This document shows positions 19,311-28,238 of a stretch of DNA of 43,252 nucleotides, in pieces (position 1 is the first letter of the stretch; each line of letters opens with the position of its first letter). The DNA is taken from NCBI GenBank assembly GCA_016932385.1, contig JAFGCY010000108.1:1-43252 (forward strand). Direction: 5' to 3'. Under the pieces are notes generated by a model. That model saw nothing but the letters and a program-made list of their open reading frames with translations. It searched no databases and had not been told where the DNA came from. The DNA is from a bacterium (GTDB lineage Bacteria; 4484-113; JAFGCY01). Both the position numbers and the translations under genes were made by a program.

Positions 19311-19632
19311 CGGCGGTACTCCAGTAACAAGTTGCCGTTTCGGCAGCCACATTGCGTTTTTTTCACGATTTACCCATCCACGATATCCGTATGGGGCAGT
19401 CACTGGGATTAGTTCTGGACTGACTCTAAGTAAGCCCTGCCTGTATTGGCTAGCGGCAGCTCTTCCCAGCACTCAATACGTGCCCTGATTCACTGATAGT
19501 CCTAATTATAACGAACGATGTAGAAACGTGCATCCACAACCGCCAAGTCCGCATATATCGCGGATCTCGCCGGGGCTTATCAACTTCTTGTCAACGAAAC
19601 CGACGTTCAGTGGATTACAATAGTGCAAGTTC

Positions 19633-19676
19633 CCTATACGAGAATATATGGGTATAATATAGGACTCGCGTATAGG
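19633..19676 (+). promoter_or_regulatory. Inverted repeat around a TATAAT box, upstream of the pilus cluster
   Basis: CCTATACG (19633-19640) and CGTATAGG (19669-19676) are perfect inverted 8-mers placed on either side of TATAAT (19653-19658). This arrangement suits a repressor or activator site at the promoter of the minor-pilin operon. The leader to the start at 19787 would be about 120 bases. Confidence 0.5.
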
Positions 19677-19698
19677 CGATGGAACTAGGTGTACGCAG

Positions 19699-19716
19699 AT
19701 ATTGGTAAACCAATAT
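19699..19716. promoter_or_regulatory. Perfect palindrome in the pilus leader
   Basis: ATATTGGT-AA-ACCAATAT has 8-bp perfect arms and a 2-base spacer. It lies in the untranslated leader about 70 bp before the first pilus gene. It could be an operator or a short RNA hairpin. The factor is unknown. Confidence 0.5.
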
Positions 19717-19786
19717 TTTACTTGCAACTCTATAGTATGTTGGGTAATCTATAACGGTAAGAAGTAAGCAACCCAGGGGTACTGAG

Positions 19787-20290
19787 ATGGTTGTACCAAA
19801 CAGTAACAACCGTGGTGGATGGTCATTGATCGAGACTCTGATCGTCATGGCCGTCACGGGCATACTGGTCACGATGGGTTACTCCTATTTGGTCAGCGCA
19901 AGGCCGCACGCAGACATGGAACGGGCGGAGCTCATGGTCCATAGCGTGCTGTCCGATGCTCGCAATAAAGCACTCAGCGAGGAAATCGTCACCACCGTCA
20001 AATTCGACGTCAACAACGAAGAACTCTGGATTGAATGGGTCGATCCCGCTACCGCCACCACTCAGTCCTCCCCGCATACCGTCCTGCCCGATCTGATTTC
20101 CTTCGAAGACAGTGGCATCCCTTACTATGATGGCCAGGTCTCGTTCACTCCGCGCGGATCACTGGTATCCGGCGGGTCATTGGCGGCGGGTGGTACGATC
20201 ACGCTGGAAAACACGATGGGCGAGACATTCACCTTCACCGCCAATGTGGCGACGGGTAAATTCCCGTTGCTGGGAGGTAACACGCGATGA
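19787..20290 (+). CDS. GspH/FimT-like minor pseudopilin
   Basis: 167 residues. A short basic leader ends in the prepilin cleavage motif G-WSLIE (Gly11), followed by the hydrophobic helix of type IV pilins. Trp at mature position 1 is unusual, as Phe or Met is typical. The rest resembles the GspH/FimT beta-rich domain. It is the first gene of a tightly packed run, and its stop overlaps the next start by 4 bp (ATGA). It likely helps prime pilus assembly at the inner membrane. Confidence 0.82.
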   Translation: MVVPNSNNRGGWSLIETLIVMAVTGILVTMGYSYLVSARPHADMERAELMVHSVLSDARNKALSEEIVTTVKFDVNNEELWIEWVDPATATTQSSPHTVLPDLISFEDSGIPYYDGQVSFTPRGSLVSGGSLAAGGTITLENTMGETFTFTANVATGKFPLLGGNTR

Positions 20291-20709
20291 GGAAACTTCT
20301 CGCACTGCTATTCCGGTCAGACGGCCGGCGGGGCTACAACCTGCTGGAAGTGCTGATCGGCATGACGATCCTGGCCATCGCGCTGGCCAGCGCTTTCGCG
20401 ATGAGTGTCGCCAATGCCCGGTTGGTCGAAAACAACCAGAACCTGTCCGCCGCGGTCAGCCTGGCCGAATCGAAGCTGGAAGAACTGCGCAACACGACTT
20501 TCGACGCCATCGTTGATGGCAGCGACAGCTATAAACTCAACGCCAAGGGCGAATTCGACGGCACCGGTATTTTCAACCGGGCCTGGACGGTGGCCAGCGG
20601 CGCGCCGGGCTTTGCCAACGGCGACCTGAAAACCGTGGTCGTCGTGGTCAGCTGGGCGCAGTGGGGCAACACGCGGTCCTACAGCCTGACGGGGGTGATC
20701 GGACGATGA
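20287..20709 (+). CDS. pilV: PilV-like minor pilin
   Basis: 140 residues. The motif G-YNLLEVLIGMTILAIALAS is a prepilin cleavage site and helix, and the following AESKLEELRNTT is a PilV/GspI-like signature. It overlaps both neighbouring genes by ATGA, so the three minor pilins are translationally coupled. The role is in pilus tip or assembly priming. The name is by family resemblance and position. Confidence 0.8.
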   Translation: MRKLLALLFRSDGRRGYNLLEVLIGMTILAIALASAFAMSVANARLVENNQNLSAAVSLAESKLEELRNTTFDAIVDGSDSYKLNAKGEFDGTGIFNRAWTVASGAPGFANGDLKTVVVVVSWAQWGNTRSYSLTGVIGR

Positions 20710-21302
20710 AACAGCCAGATCGCCACCCCAAGGCCAGACGCGGATTCAGCCTGATTGAACTACTGATCACGCTCGCGATCAGCGCCGTGATCGCCGGCGG
20801 CATCGTGTCGCTGATGGTCTCCCAGATGCAGCTGAGCACAACGCAAAACCGGAATATGATCAATCAGCAGACCGTCCGCGACGTGGTCAAATTCATGGTC
20901 GAGGAAATCCAGCTGGCTGGAACCCTTGACGGCACTGAGCCGGTAATCATCGCCGATTACCAAGCGTTCTCCTTTTATGCGGATATCGACGCCAACGGCG
21001 TTACCGACCGGATCGATTACTATCTCGATGAAAGCAACACCCTGATGCGCCGCTATTCGACGGACAATTCGGGCACGCCGTTTATCGCGGAAGATCCGAT
21101 AATGTCCAACGTTTATTACATTAACTTCTCATATTTCAACATCGACGACACAATGCCCGCCAATAACTCGGAAATCAACTCGGTCGAGCTGAAGCTGGAG
21201 CTGGACATCTCGCAGGGCACCGGTGCGCTGACGAGTTCCAAGCTGGCCCAGCAAGCCATGGTCGGGCGGGCCACGCTGCGCAATAAGATGCTGGACAACT
21301 AG
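20706..21302 (+). CDS. pilW: PilW-like minor pilin
   Basis: 198 residues from ATG 20706, which overlaps the previous stop. The prepilin motif is RG-FSLIELLITLAISAVIAGG, followed by VSLMVSQMQLS and a beta-rich domain as in PilW/GspJ. It sits between PilV and the PilX-like gene, the normal order of minor pilin operons. Confidence 0.82.
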   Translation: MKQPDRHPKARRGFSLIELLITLAISAVIAGGIVSLMVSQMQLSTTQNRNMINQQTVRDVVKFMVEEIQLAGTLDGTEPVIIADYQAFSFYADIDANGVTDRIDYYLDESNTLMRRYSTDNSGTPFIAEDPIMSNVYYINFSYFNIDDTMPANNSEINSVELKLELDISQGTGALTSSKLAQQAMVGRATLRNKMLDN

Positions 21303-21321
21303 GCACCAGCCGGAGGAAGAC

Positions 21322-23160
21322 ATGATGCGCAATCGCTGTATAACAATTGGACGGCTGATTAAGCTAAACCAGGGTTTATCCTGCCGTTGTCGGCGGGGCA
21401 CGACATCCGTACTGGCCCTGATGATCTCCATGCTGGTGATGATCCTGCTGATGGCGACGATGGTCCTGACGATCGCCGATATCGAGCAGACCGAGGATTA
21501 TGCCCGCAACAAGAAGACCATGCAGGCCTCGGATTCGGGCATCGAGCACGGCGAGATCGTGCTGGCACACGCCATTTCCAGCTTCAATATGCCCGCGGCC
21601 AAGGACGAAGGTGACATTGATCAATACGCGATCGATGCCGACAGCAACGACACTGAAACCCAGCTGTCGCTGCTGTTCGATACGGGCGAGTACTTCCAGA
21701 ATGAGCTGTACGTGGGGACCGAACCGGATGCCTCCGCCACGACGGAATCCACCGGCGACCTGAATGTCGGCTATGCCGCTGATATCAATGTCGACGCCGT
21801 GAAAGTCGACCTGCCGGACGAAAGCGATATCTCGCACCGGCACGTCTTTTATTACGACTACGAAATCGCCAGCCAGGGCGCTTCGGCGGTCGGCGAGCAG
21901 GCCAACCGGACCACCCGCCTGGAGCGGGGCAGCTTCGAGGTCGAGGTTAAGCGGCCGTCCTTCGCCACTTACGGCTATTTCACGCAAAGCATGAAGAACC
22001 AGTTCGAGCACCAGTTGGTGTTCTTCGACGGCGAAGTCTACGACGGGCCGACGCACGTCAATTCCGCCCCGCCCGAGGGTCGCGCCGGCTTCTACGGCTC
22101 GGCGACCTTCAACGGCCCCTTCACGGCGGTCCAGGAGCGTTATGAGGACAGCTGGCTGGGCGGCGACGCCAATCCGATCTTCAACGATTCCGTAACCTGG
22201 GGCGTCGATCCAATCGACCTGCCGGAGAACGGCTGGTCCCAGTTGCGCGCCAGCATCGGCGACTACGATAATGTCGCTGACAAGACCGAACCCTCGGTGG
22301 GCTGGGAGCAGTACCTGATCGAATGGATGAACCTGCCCATCGGGACCACCGAGTTGTCCCAGGGCGTCTATTACACGCCCAACTACAACTCCGAACCGGA
22401 CCTGATGGGTGGCATCATGGTTTGGGGCAATGCCGCCGATGTCTCCCTGTCACTGGGCAGCTTCGGCGAGCAGGTCATGACGATCACGATGAGCAACGAT
22501 GACGGCGGCGAATTCGACGGCGACCACACCTGGGTGTTCCGCGAGATCGGCGGCAACACCTTCGTCAGCGTCGACGGCGCCGCGGAAACGATGTACAACG
22601 GCAGCCTCAACGGCTTAATCCATGTGGAAGGTAACATCAACAGCCTCGGCGGCGGCGGCACCAGCGCAGCCGACATCGAGGAAAACTACGCCCTGACGGT
22701 CAGTGCCACGCAGGACATTTACATAACGGATCACATCACTTACGAGGTCAGTCCGGTCGACGATCCCGATGTCGAAAACATTCTGGGCATTTTCAGTTCC
22801 GGCGGGAACATCATGCTGGCCGAGGAAGCCCCGTACAATCTGAACCTGCAAGCCACGGTAATGGCCGCCAGCGCCAACCACGGCGTCGGTGCCGAAGGGC
22901 TCGTCGTGGGCACAGGCTACGACTATAACTACCCGTACAAGGAAAACTGGAACCTGCTTGGCGGCTTGATCGAAAACAAGAACCAAACCACGGGTGTGTT
23001 CTATTCCAACGGCCACCGCACGGGCTATAACTGGAACTTCACTTACGACGAGCGGTTCCTGGAAGGCAAAGCGCCACCTTACTTCCCCTATGTGACCAAG
23101 TTCGTCATGAATGTGCAGAACGCCAAGGAAACCGAGTGGGGTCGAAAATTCTACGACTAA
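21322..23160 (+). CDS. Large PilX-like pilus-associated protein
   Basis: 612 residues. An N-terminal helix (TTSVLALMISMLVMILLMATMVL) followed by an ADIEQTEDYARNKKTMQASDSGIEHG-like region (A-x-SG-x-E) is typical of the PilX N-terminal segment. PilX proteins are usually under 250 residues, so this protein is about three times longer. The extra 450 residues are beta-rich and resemble the large domains seen after PilX-like N-termini in other phyla (DUF4900-type). There is no Gly-Glu prepilin site as in its neighbours. ATG 21322 has GGAGGA upstream. It may combine the PilX role with an adhesive or tip function. Confidence 0.7.
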   Translation: MMRNRCITIGRLIKLNQGLSCRCRRGTTSVLALMISMLVMILLMATMVLTIADIEQTEDYARNKKTMQASDSGIEHGEIVLAHAISSFNMPAAKDEGDIDQYAIDADSNDTETQLSLLFDTGEYFQNELYVGTEPDASATTESTGDLNVGYAADINVDAVKVDLPDESDISHRHVFYYDYEIASQGASAVGEQANRTTRLERGSFEVEVKRPSFATYGYFTQSMKNQFEHQLVFFDGEVYDGPTHVNSAPPEGRAGFYGSATFNGPFTAVQERYEDSWLGGDANPIFNDSVTWGVDPIDLPENGWSQLRASIGDYDNVADKTEPSVGWEQYLIEWMNLPIGTTELSQGVYYTPNYNSEPDLMGGIMVWGNAADVSLSLGSFGEQVMTITMSNDDGGEFDGDHTWVFREIGGNTFVSVDGAAETMYNGSLNGLIHVEGNINSLGGGGTSAADIEENYALTVSATQDIYITDHITYEVSPVDDPDVENILGIFSSGGNIMLAEEAPYNLNLQATVMAASANHGVGAEGLVVGTGYDYNYPYKENWNLLGGLIENKNQTTGVFYSNGHRTGYNWNFTYDERFLEGKAPPYFPYVTKFVMNVQNAKETEWGRKFYD

Positions 23161-23203
23161 GTTAGTGACGGCCAGCGATGCGGCCGGTAGGTGGGATTCG
23201 CGG

Positions 23204-24484
23204 ATGGAAGAAAAGCAGCAATTGGATGTGTTGGGCATGCCGGTCAAGCAGCCGGACACCGGCGGAGCAAACCCGAACGGCGGCGCGGAAAGCGAGAGAA
23301 CCCCGGGCCGCGATCCGCTGGGTGCCACCATGCCTCCCGTCCCCAAGCCCAAGCCGGAGGAAGCCATCGAGGAAAGCGCCAAGGACAAGGTCAAACCGCT
23401 CGAGGCGCTGAAATCCGATGTCGGCGTTGACTATACGGTGGTCGACCTGCTGCAGACCACAGTGGAGAAAAAAGCCTCGGACCTGCATCTGACCGCCGGC
23501 GCCCCGCCCTATCTGCGCATCGACGGCGAGTTGCAGCCGATGGCCCTGCCCAAACTGACGCCTCCCGAGCTTAAAGGCCTGGTCTACACGATGATGAGCA
23601 TGAAGCAGATCAAGGACTTCGAGCTGGACAAGGAGTTCGACTTCGCCTACAGCGTCAAGAGCCTGGGCCGCTTCCGCGTCAACGTCTACAAGCAGCGCGG
23701 CAGCGTCGGCTGCGTAATCCGCGCCGTGCCGACAATGAAGCTCAACATCGAGCAGTTGGGCCTGCCCGCCAAGACCAAGGAGCTGATCACCCTGCCCCGC
23801 GGCATCATTTTCGTCACGGGGCCGACCGGCAGCGGTAAAACGACCAGCCTGGCCTCGATGATCGATTACATCAACAACCATCGCCGCTGCCACATCATGA
23901 CCGTCGAGGACCCGATCGAGTACCTGCACCAGCACAAGCTCTGCCTGGTCAACCAGCGTGAACTGGGCCAGGACACGGACTCGTTCGCCCGGGCCCTGCG
24001 CCACGTGCTGCGCCAGGACCCGGACGTGATCCTCGTCGGCGAGTTGCGCGACCTGGAAAGCATGCAGGCGGCAATTACCGCCGCGGAAACGGGCCACCTC
24101 GTGCTGACGACGCTGCACACCAACGATGCCGGCCAGACGATCGACCGGATTATCGACGTTTTCCCGGCCTCGCAGCAGAACCAGATTAAGCTGATGCTCG
24201 CCAACAGCCTGCAGGCGATCTTCTGCCAGACGCTCTGCAAGCGGATCGGCGGCGGGCGCGTGATGGCCTACGAGCTGCTGATCGCCACCAACGCCGTGCG
24301 CAACCTGATCCGCAAGGGCGAGATCCACCAGATTAAGACCACCATCGAAACCAGCCAGCGCGTCGGCATGCGGACGATGAACCAGAGCTTGATCGAATTG
24401 GTCCGCAAGAATGTGATCAACATCGAAGAAGCGCGGGAACATACGTCGGATCCGGCCAGCCTGGAGAAGGAACTGCGGTCCTAA
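23204..24484 (+). CDS. pilT: Type IV pilus twitching ATPase PilT
   Basis: 426 residues. The core contains Walker A GPTGSGKT (Lys212), VEDPIEY (Asp box), Walker B DPDVILVGELRD, the His box TLHTNDAGQTIDR, and AVRNLIRKGE near the C-terminus, a mark of PilT rather than PilB. It powers pilus retraction at the inner membrane. The N-terminus carries about 65 extra residues, rich in Pro, Lys and Glu, before the usual PilT start (about VVDLLQTTVEKKASDLHLT). The start is taken as ATG 23204; an upstream frame is open but unconvincing. PilB is absent from this window, although this is the position where it often lies. Confidence 0.9.
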   Translation: MEEKQQLDVLGMPVKQPDTGGANPNGGAESERTPGRDPLGATMPPVPKPKPEEAIEESAKDKVKPLEALKSDVGVDYTVVDLLQTTVEKKASDLHLTAGAPPYLRIDGELQPMALPKLTPPELKGLVYTMMSMKQIKDFELDKEFDFAYSVKSLGRFRVNVYKQRGSVGCVIRAVPTMKLNIEQLGLPAKTKELITLPRGIIFVTGPTGSGKTTSLASMIDYINNHRRCHIMTVEDPIEYLHQHKLCLVNQRELGQDTDSFARALRHVLRQDPDVILVGELRDLESMQAAITAAETGHLVLTTLHTNDAGQTIDRIIDVFPASQQNQIKLMLANSLQAIFCQTLCKRIGGGRVMAYELLIATNAVRNLIRKGEIHQIKTTIETSQRVGMRTMNQSLIELVRKNVINIEEAREHTSDPASLEKELRS

Positions 24485-24555
24485 TGTATACACCTATCTT
24501 TTATAGGGATTTTGATACCGTTTAATTTCTATTTAACTTTATCGATGAGCAGAAG

Positions 24556-24564
24556 TGGTATAAC
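24556..24564 (+). promoter_or_regulatory. Extended -10 promoter before pilC
   Basis: TGG-TATAAC lies in the 103-bp AT-rich gap after pilT, about 24 bp from the pilC start. A second weak pair, TTGATA (24512) and TAACTT (24534), sits upstream. Both suggest that pilC-pilA can be transcribed separately. Confidence 0.45.
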
Positions 24565-24587
24565 ATGTAGGTTATAGGTAAGGTTTA

Positions 24588-25820
24588 ATGGCAACATTTA
24601 CCTACAGTGTGCGTGATGGACGGGGAATGGTATCCTCAGGATCGCTCACGGCCGAAAGCCGGATCGATGCGCTCAACAGCTTGCGCAACCAAGGAATGTA
24701 CGTACTTGAATTGGTTGAACAAGAACTTGAGACTCCGATCCACGGTACTGGCTTCGGCGGCGGCTTTTTCCAGCGCGTCAAGCTGGAGGAAATGGCCCTG
24801 TTTACGCGCCAGCTGGCGGCGATGGTCGGCGCTGGTATCGCCATCACGCGCTGCCTGGACACGCTGTCCAAGCAGATGCAGAACGCCTACTTTTCACGCC
24901 TGCTACTGAATATCAAGAATGATGTCGCAAGTGGTCTGCCGCTTTCGGCGGCGATGGCCAAATATCCACGGGTTTTCAACTCGATGATGATCAGCCTGAT
25001 CATCAGTGCAGAGGAAACGGGCACGCTCGATAGTACGTTGGAGCAGCTGGCCGAGGCTTACGAGTCCGAGGTCGCGCTGCGCCATCAGATCAGCGCCGGC
25101 ATGCGCTATCCGATGATTGTCTCGGTAGCCGCGCTGCTGGTTGTCACATTCGTCATGATCTTCGTGATTCCCCAGTTCAAAAGCATCTTTGACTCACTCG
25201 GTGCCGACCTGCCGATCATGACCAAGATCGTCGTCAACATAGCCGTGTTTATGAAGCGTTTCTGGTTCCTGATCATTGGAGCCTATTTCGCGATCCCCTG
25301 GGTCCTGAACCTGATCAACTCGATGCCGGGAGGCCGGCTGGTGCTCGACGCGATCAAGCTCAAGATGCCGGTGTTCGGTGATTTGAATCGAAAAATTATT
25401 CTCGCCCGTGTCACGAAAGTTTTCTCGACCATGCTTTCGGCGGGCGTACCAATCCTCAAGTCACTGACGATCGTCGAGCAGTCGACCCTAAACGCGGTCT
25501 ATGAAAAGTCCGTTGCCAGTGTCCGTAATGCAGTGCGGGAGGGCCGCAGTATCAGCGGCCCATTGGAGGCTTTCCCCAGCCTCTACCCGCCAATGGTGAC
25601 AGCTATGATCGCTGTGGGCGAGGAGAGCGGCACCCTCGACCACATGCTACTCAAGATCAACCAGTTCTATGTTATGGAAGTGGAAGCCATGGTGCGGAAG
25701 CTTACCGCATTATTAGAACCGGTGCTGATCGGAACGTTAGGCGCGATTATCGGTTTTATCGTGATCGCCCTGTGGATGCCGCTGTTCAAGGTGATCGAGC
25801 TCATTCAAGAGCTTGATTAG
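24588..25820 (+). CDS. pilC: Type IV pilus inner-membrane platform protein PilC
   Basis: 410 residues. Two GspF domains are seen (about 70-195 and 275-400), each with the conserved EEMALFTRQLAAMVGAGI or KVFSTMLSAGVPIL opening. Three transmembrane segments lie near 170-190, 222-242 and 377-400. PilC is the rotor-like platform that contacts the ATPases and pilin. AGGTAAGG lies shortly before the start, and it is followed 33 bp later by the major pilin gene. Confidence 0.92.
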   Translation: MATFTYSVRDGRGMVSSGSLTAESRIDALNSLRNQGMYVLELVEQELETPIHGTGFGGGFFQRVKLEEMALFTRQLAAMVGAGIAITRCLDTLSKQMQNAYFSRLLLNIKNDVASGLPLSAAMAKYPRVFNSMMISLIISAEETGTLDSTLEQLAEAYESEVALRHQISAGMRYPMIVSVAALLVVTFVMIFVIPQFKSIFDSLGADLPIMTKIVVNIAVFMKRFWFLIIGAYFAIPWVLNLINSMPGGRLVLDAIKLKMPVFGDLNRKIILARVTKVFSTMLSAGVPILKSLTIVEQSTLNAVYEKSVASVRNAVREGRSISGPLEAFPSLYPPMVTAMIAVGEESGTLDHMLLKINQFYVMEVEAMVRKLTALLEPVLIGTLGAIIGFIVIALWMPLFKVIELIQELD

Positions 25821-25853
25821 TTATTTTAAACACAAAGCTATTGGAGGCTTGTT

Positions 25854-26246
<393 letters not shown>

Positions 26247-26266
26247 TCTTAGTTCGTAACTCAGTC

Positions 26267-26301
26267 CCCCCGGAGAAACATGCTTTCTCCGGGGGTTTTT
26301 T
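26267..26301 (+). terminator. Rho-independent terminator after pilA
   Basis: CCCCCGGAGAAA (26267-26278) pairs perfectly with TTTCTCCGGGGG (26284-26295) over the loop CATGC. Six T residues follow. It ends the pilin transcript before pilM. Confidence 0.93.
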
Positions 26302-26318
26302 ATATCTTGTTGATAGGC

Positions 26319-26327
26319 TGTGGATAA
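26319..26327 (-). promoter_or_regulatory. Perfect DnaA box upstream of the pilM promoter
   Basis: TGTGGATAA is the reverse complement of the consensus DnaA box TTATCCACA. It lies one base upstream of the pilM -35 hexamer. Confidence 0.6.
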
Positions 26328-26328
26328 C

Positions 26329-26357
26329 TTGACTCAGTGGGGACAATACCTTATACT
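26329..26357 (+). promoter_or_regulatory. Sigma-70-type promoter of pilMNOP
   Basis: TTGACT (26329-26334) and TATACT (26352-26357) are separated by exactly 17 bases. Transcription should start near 26364, 57 bp before the pilM ATG. Confidence 0.75.
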
Positions 26358-26420
26358 TATCGCGGAGCAGGCGGAGATAAAACGGGGTATAATTTGACGC
26401 AAAATAGCTTACAGCGACAT

Positions 26421-27452
26421 ATGTCGGGCGGGCTGCTCGGGCTGCATTTCACGCCTGAGGAGTTGTTTATCGCGGTCGGCCAGAAGCGGGGACGAACCTC
26501 CTATCTCAGCGATCTGGACGTCATCGATATTCGCCAGCACGTGCTGGAGGGCGGGGAGTTTAACCAACTGACCCTGGCCCCGGTTATTCAGCAGGTGTTA
26601 AAAAACCACCGCATCAAGACCAAACGGTCGGTGATCAGCTTCCCGGTCAAATTCCCCTGGATCCGAGTAATCGAGATCCCCCAGATGCCCGAGCGGGAAA
26701 TGGCGCGGATCGTCCGGTTGGAAGTCGAGCGGCTTTATCTCGATTCCACCGTCGAGAAGTTGATCGATTACCATGTGCTGGGACCGGCCGTCACCAAGCA
26801 GGATCATCTGTCCGTGCTGTCGTGTGCCATCCCCCGCAACTCGATCGCGCCTTATGTGGATCTGGTCGCGGCATCCAAGCTGGAGTTGGTCGGGATCGAC
26901 CTGGTCGAGCTGAACGTGCTCAAGCTGGCCACGTTGACCGGCGCACGGTTCGACGACGGCATTACGTTGATCCTCAATTTCAATATGCAGTCGATCGACC
27001 TGATGCTGATGGAGGACGACCGCCTGCAATTGGTGCGTAAGGTCGGCCAGGGCAAGCAGCAACTGCGCGATGTCCTGCACCGCGTACTGCCGGAGGAATC
27101 CGGCGCGCGCAACAAGCTCGACAGCGTCGAATTCGAGCTGCCGGCGGATTACCTGCATCTGGCGGGCGACTATGTCTCCAACCTGCTGGGGGAGATCCGG
27201 CGCAGTATTGAGTTCTACCTGACGGACATCAAGCGCAAGGAAGGCAGCGTCACCAAGGTTATCCTGGCGGGCAGCGGCTATTGGCCGGTCAATCTGCCGA
27301 AAGTGCTGGCCCTGCAGCTCAACCTGCCGCTGATCGACCTGCGTTTCGACCATATACCAAATGTGTCCTGCCAGACGATCTTCGCTGAGAACTTCCCAGC
27401 CCTCGGGATCTATGCTCCCGTCGTGGGCTCGGTTTTAAGGGGTGTAGCGTAA
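26421..27452 (+). CDS. pilM: Type IV pilus assembly protein PilM (actin-like)
   Basis: 343 residues from ATG 26421. The N-terminus GGLLGLHFTPEELFIAVGQ replaces the usual GLDIGSSSIK nucleotide-binding loop with a less canonical strand. The remainder has the PilM layout, including KTKRSVISFPVKFPWIRVIEIPQMPE and an LILNFNMQSIDLMLM strand like the second phosphate loop of the actin fold. It is the cytoplasmic partner of the PilN tail. The open frame extends to 26337, and TTG 26394 is an alternative start. The stop abuts the pilN start. Confidence 0.82.
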   Translation: MSGGLLGLHFTPEELFIAVGQKRGRTSYLSDLDVIDIRQHVLEGGEFNQLTLAPVIQQVLKNHRIKTKRSVISFPVKFPWIRVIEIPQMPEREMARIVRLEVERLYLDSTVEKLIDYHVLGPAVTKQDHLSVLSCAIPRNSIAPYVDLVAASKLELVGIDLVELNVLKLATLTGARFDDGITLILNFNMQSIDLMLMEDDRLQLVRKVGQGKQQLRDVLHRVLPEESGARNKLDSVEFELPADYLHLAGDYVSNLLGEIRRSIEFYLTDIKRKEGSVTKVILAGSGYWPVNLPKVLALQLNLPLIDLRFDHIPNVSCQTIFAENFPALGIYAPVVGSVLRGVA

Positions 27453-28238
27453 ATGAACTCCTATGGCCGTCTCGAAATCAACCTGCTGCCGCCTGAGTTG
27501 CTACCGGGTCCGGTAGTACGCTACGCGGTGCTGATCAACGTGTTGATCATCTTCGCGACGCTGGCGGTTGTCATCGTCAACGCTTACATCGGCTGGACCA
27601 AGCTGGACCTGGAAAAGGAAAACTCCAAGGCGCTCAACGCCCAGATCCAGGCTAAAAGGTACATTGAGGAAGACTACAACCGGCTGGAGAAAATCGGCAA
27701 CCAACTGGCCGCCTATGGCCGGTTGATCGCGCTGGCCTCGATGGACTACGTGGACATGCCGGTAGTGCTAGACCGCCTGGCGAAAATCATGCCCGATGGC
27801 GTGTATATCGACAGCGTTTACAACCGCGGCTCGGAGTCCGGCCTGATCAACCTGGAAGTGAATATGAAAGCCAGCCAGGATGATCCGCGACTGGTGTTGG
27901 CGACACTGCGCAGTATGAAAAAGGACGAAATCTTCAATAATTGCTACATGCCCAGCGCGGAGTTGAAGGAAGAGTCCCTGGAAGACCTGATCACCCAGAT
28001 CGGGATCAACTGGAATGCCACGGGACCGGATATTAACACATCGATTTATGCCTCCCAGTATGAATTCTCGATCCATTCACGCCTGCCGCGTCCGGTGGGC
28101 GGATCGGCACTCCCGCTGCTCTGGGATGAAAGCGGGCACTTCGCCGCGCTGTCCGGCGGCGCCAAACGCGATGGCGGCCTGCCATCCGAGGATGCAAGCG
28201 CACCACCGGAGGGTGTGACGGTCGAGGAGGTGCACTAA
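27453..28238 (+). CDS. pilN: Type IV pilus alignment protein PilN
   Basis: 261 residues. The N-terminal tail EINLLPPELLP is the PilM-binding motif (INLLP). A single membrane helix (about 23-47), a coiled coil and a periplasmic ferredoxin-like domain follow. It pairs with PilO in the inner-membrane alignment complex. About 50 extra C-terminal residues, rich in Gly, Ala and Pro, are less typical. The gene overlaps pilO by one base (TAATG). Confidence 0.85.
   Translation: MNSYGRLEINLLPPELLPGPVVRYAVLINVLIIFATLAVVIVNAYIGWTKLDLEKENSKALNAQIQAKRYIEEDYNRLEKIGNQLAAYGRLIALASMDYVDMPVVLDRLAKIMPDGVYIDSVYNRGSESGLINLEVNMKASQDDPRLVLATLRSMKKDEIFNNCYMPSAELKEESLEDLITQIGINWNATGPDINTSIYASQYEFSIHSRLPRPVGGSALPLLWDESGHFAALSGGAKRDGGLPSEDASAPPEGVTVEEVH

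Larger units (their letters stand above)
19311..19786. other. Divergent intergenic region between rex and the pilus cluster
   Basis: About 476 bp without a convincing gene. The rex side holds a weak minus-strand TATAAT (19505-19510) with no clear -35. The pilus side is AT-rich, with TATAAT at 19653-19658, an inverted repeat around it and a palindrome at 19699-19716. No tRNA or other RNA gene was recognised. Confidence 0.6.

Noticed and set aside
19352-19368. Possible Rex operator upstream of rex (TTGCG-T7-CACGA)
   Set aside because: The arms are not complementary enough and the length is one base short of the usual 18-bp Rex site.
19588-19621. TTGTCA and TACAAT as a promoter of the pilus operon
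   Set aside because: The spacer is 22 bases, too long for a sigma-70 promoter.
23162-24493. Antisense frame opposite pilT
   Set aside because: Composition is that of a shadow frame, and pilT motifs on the other strand are unambiguous.
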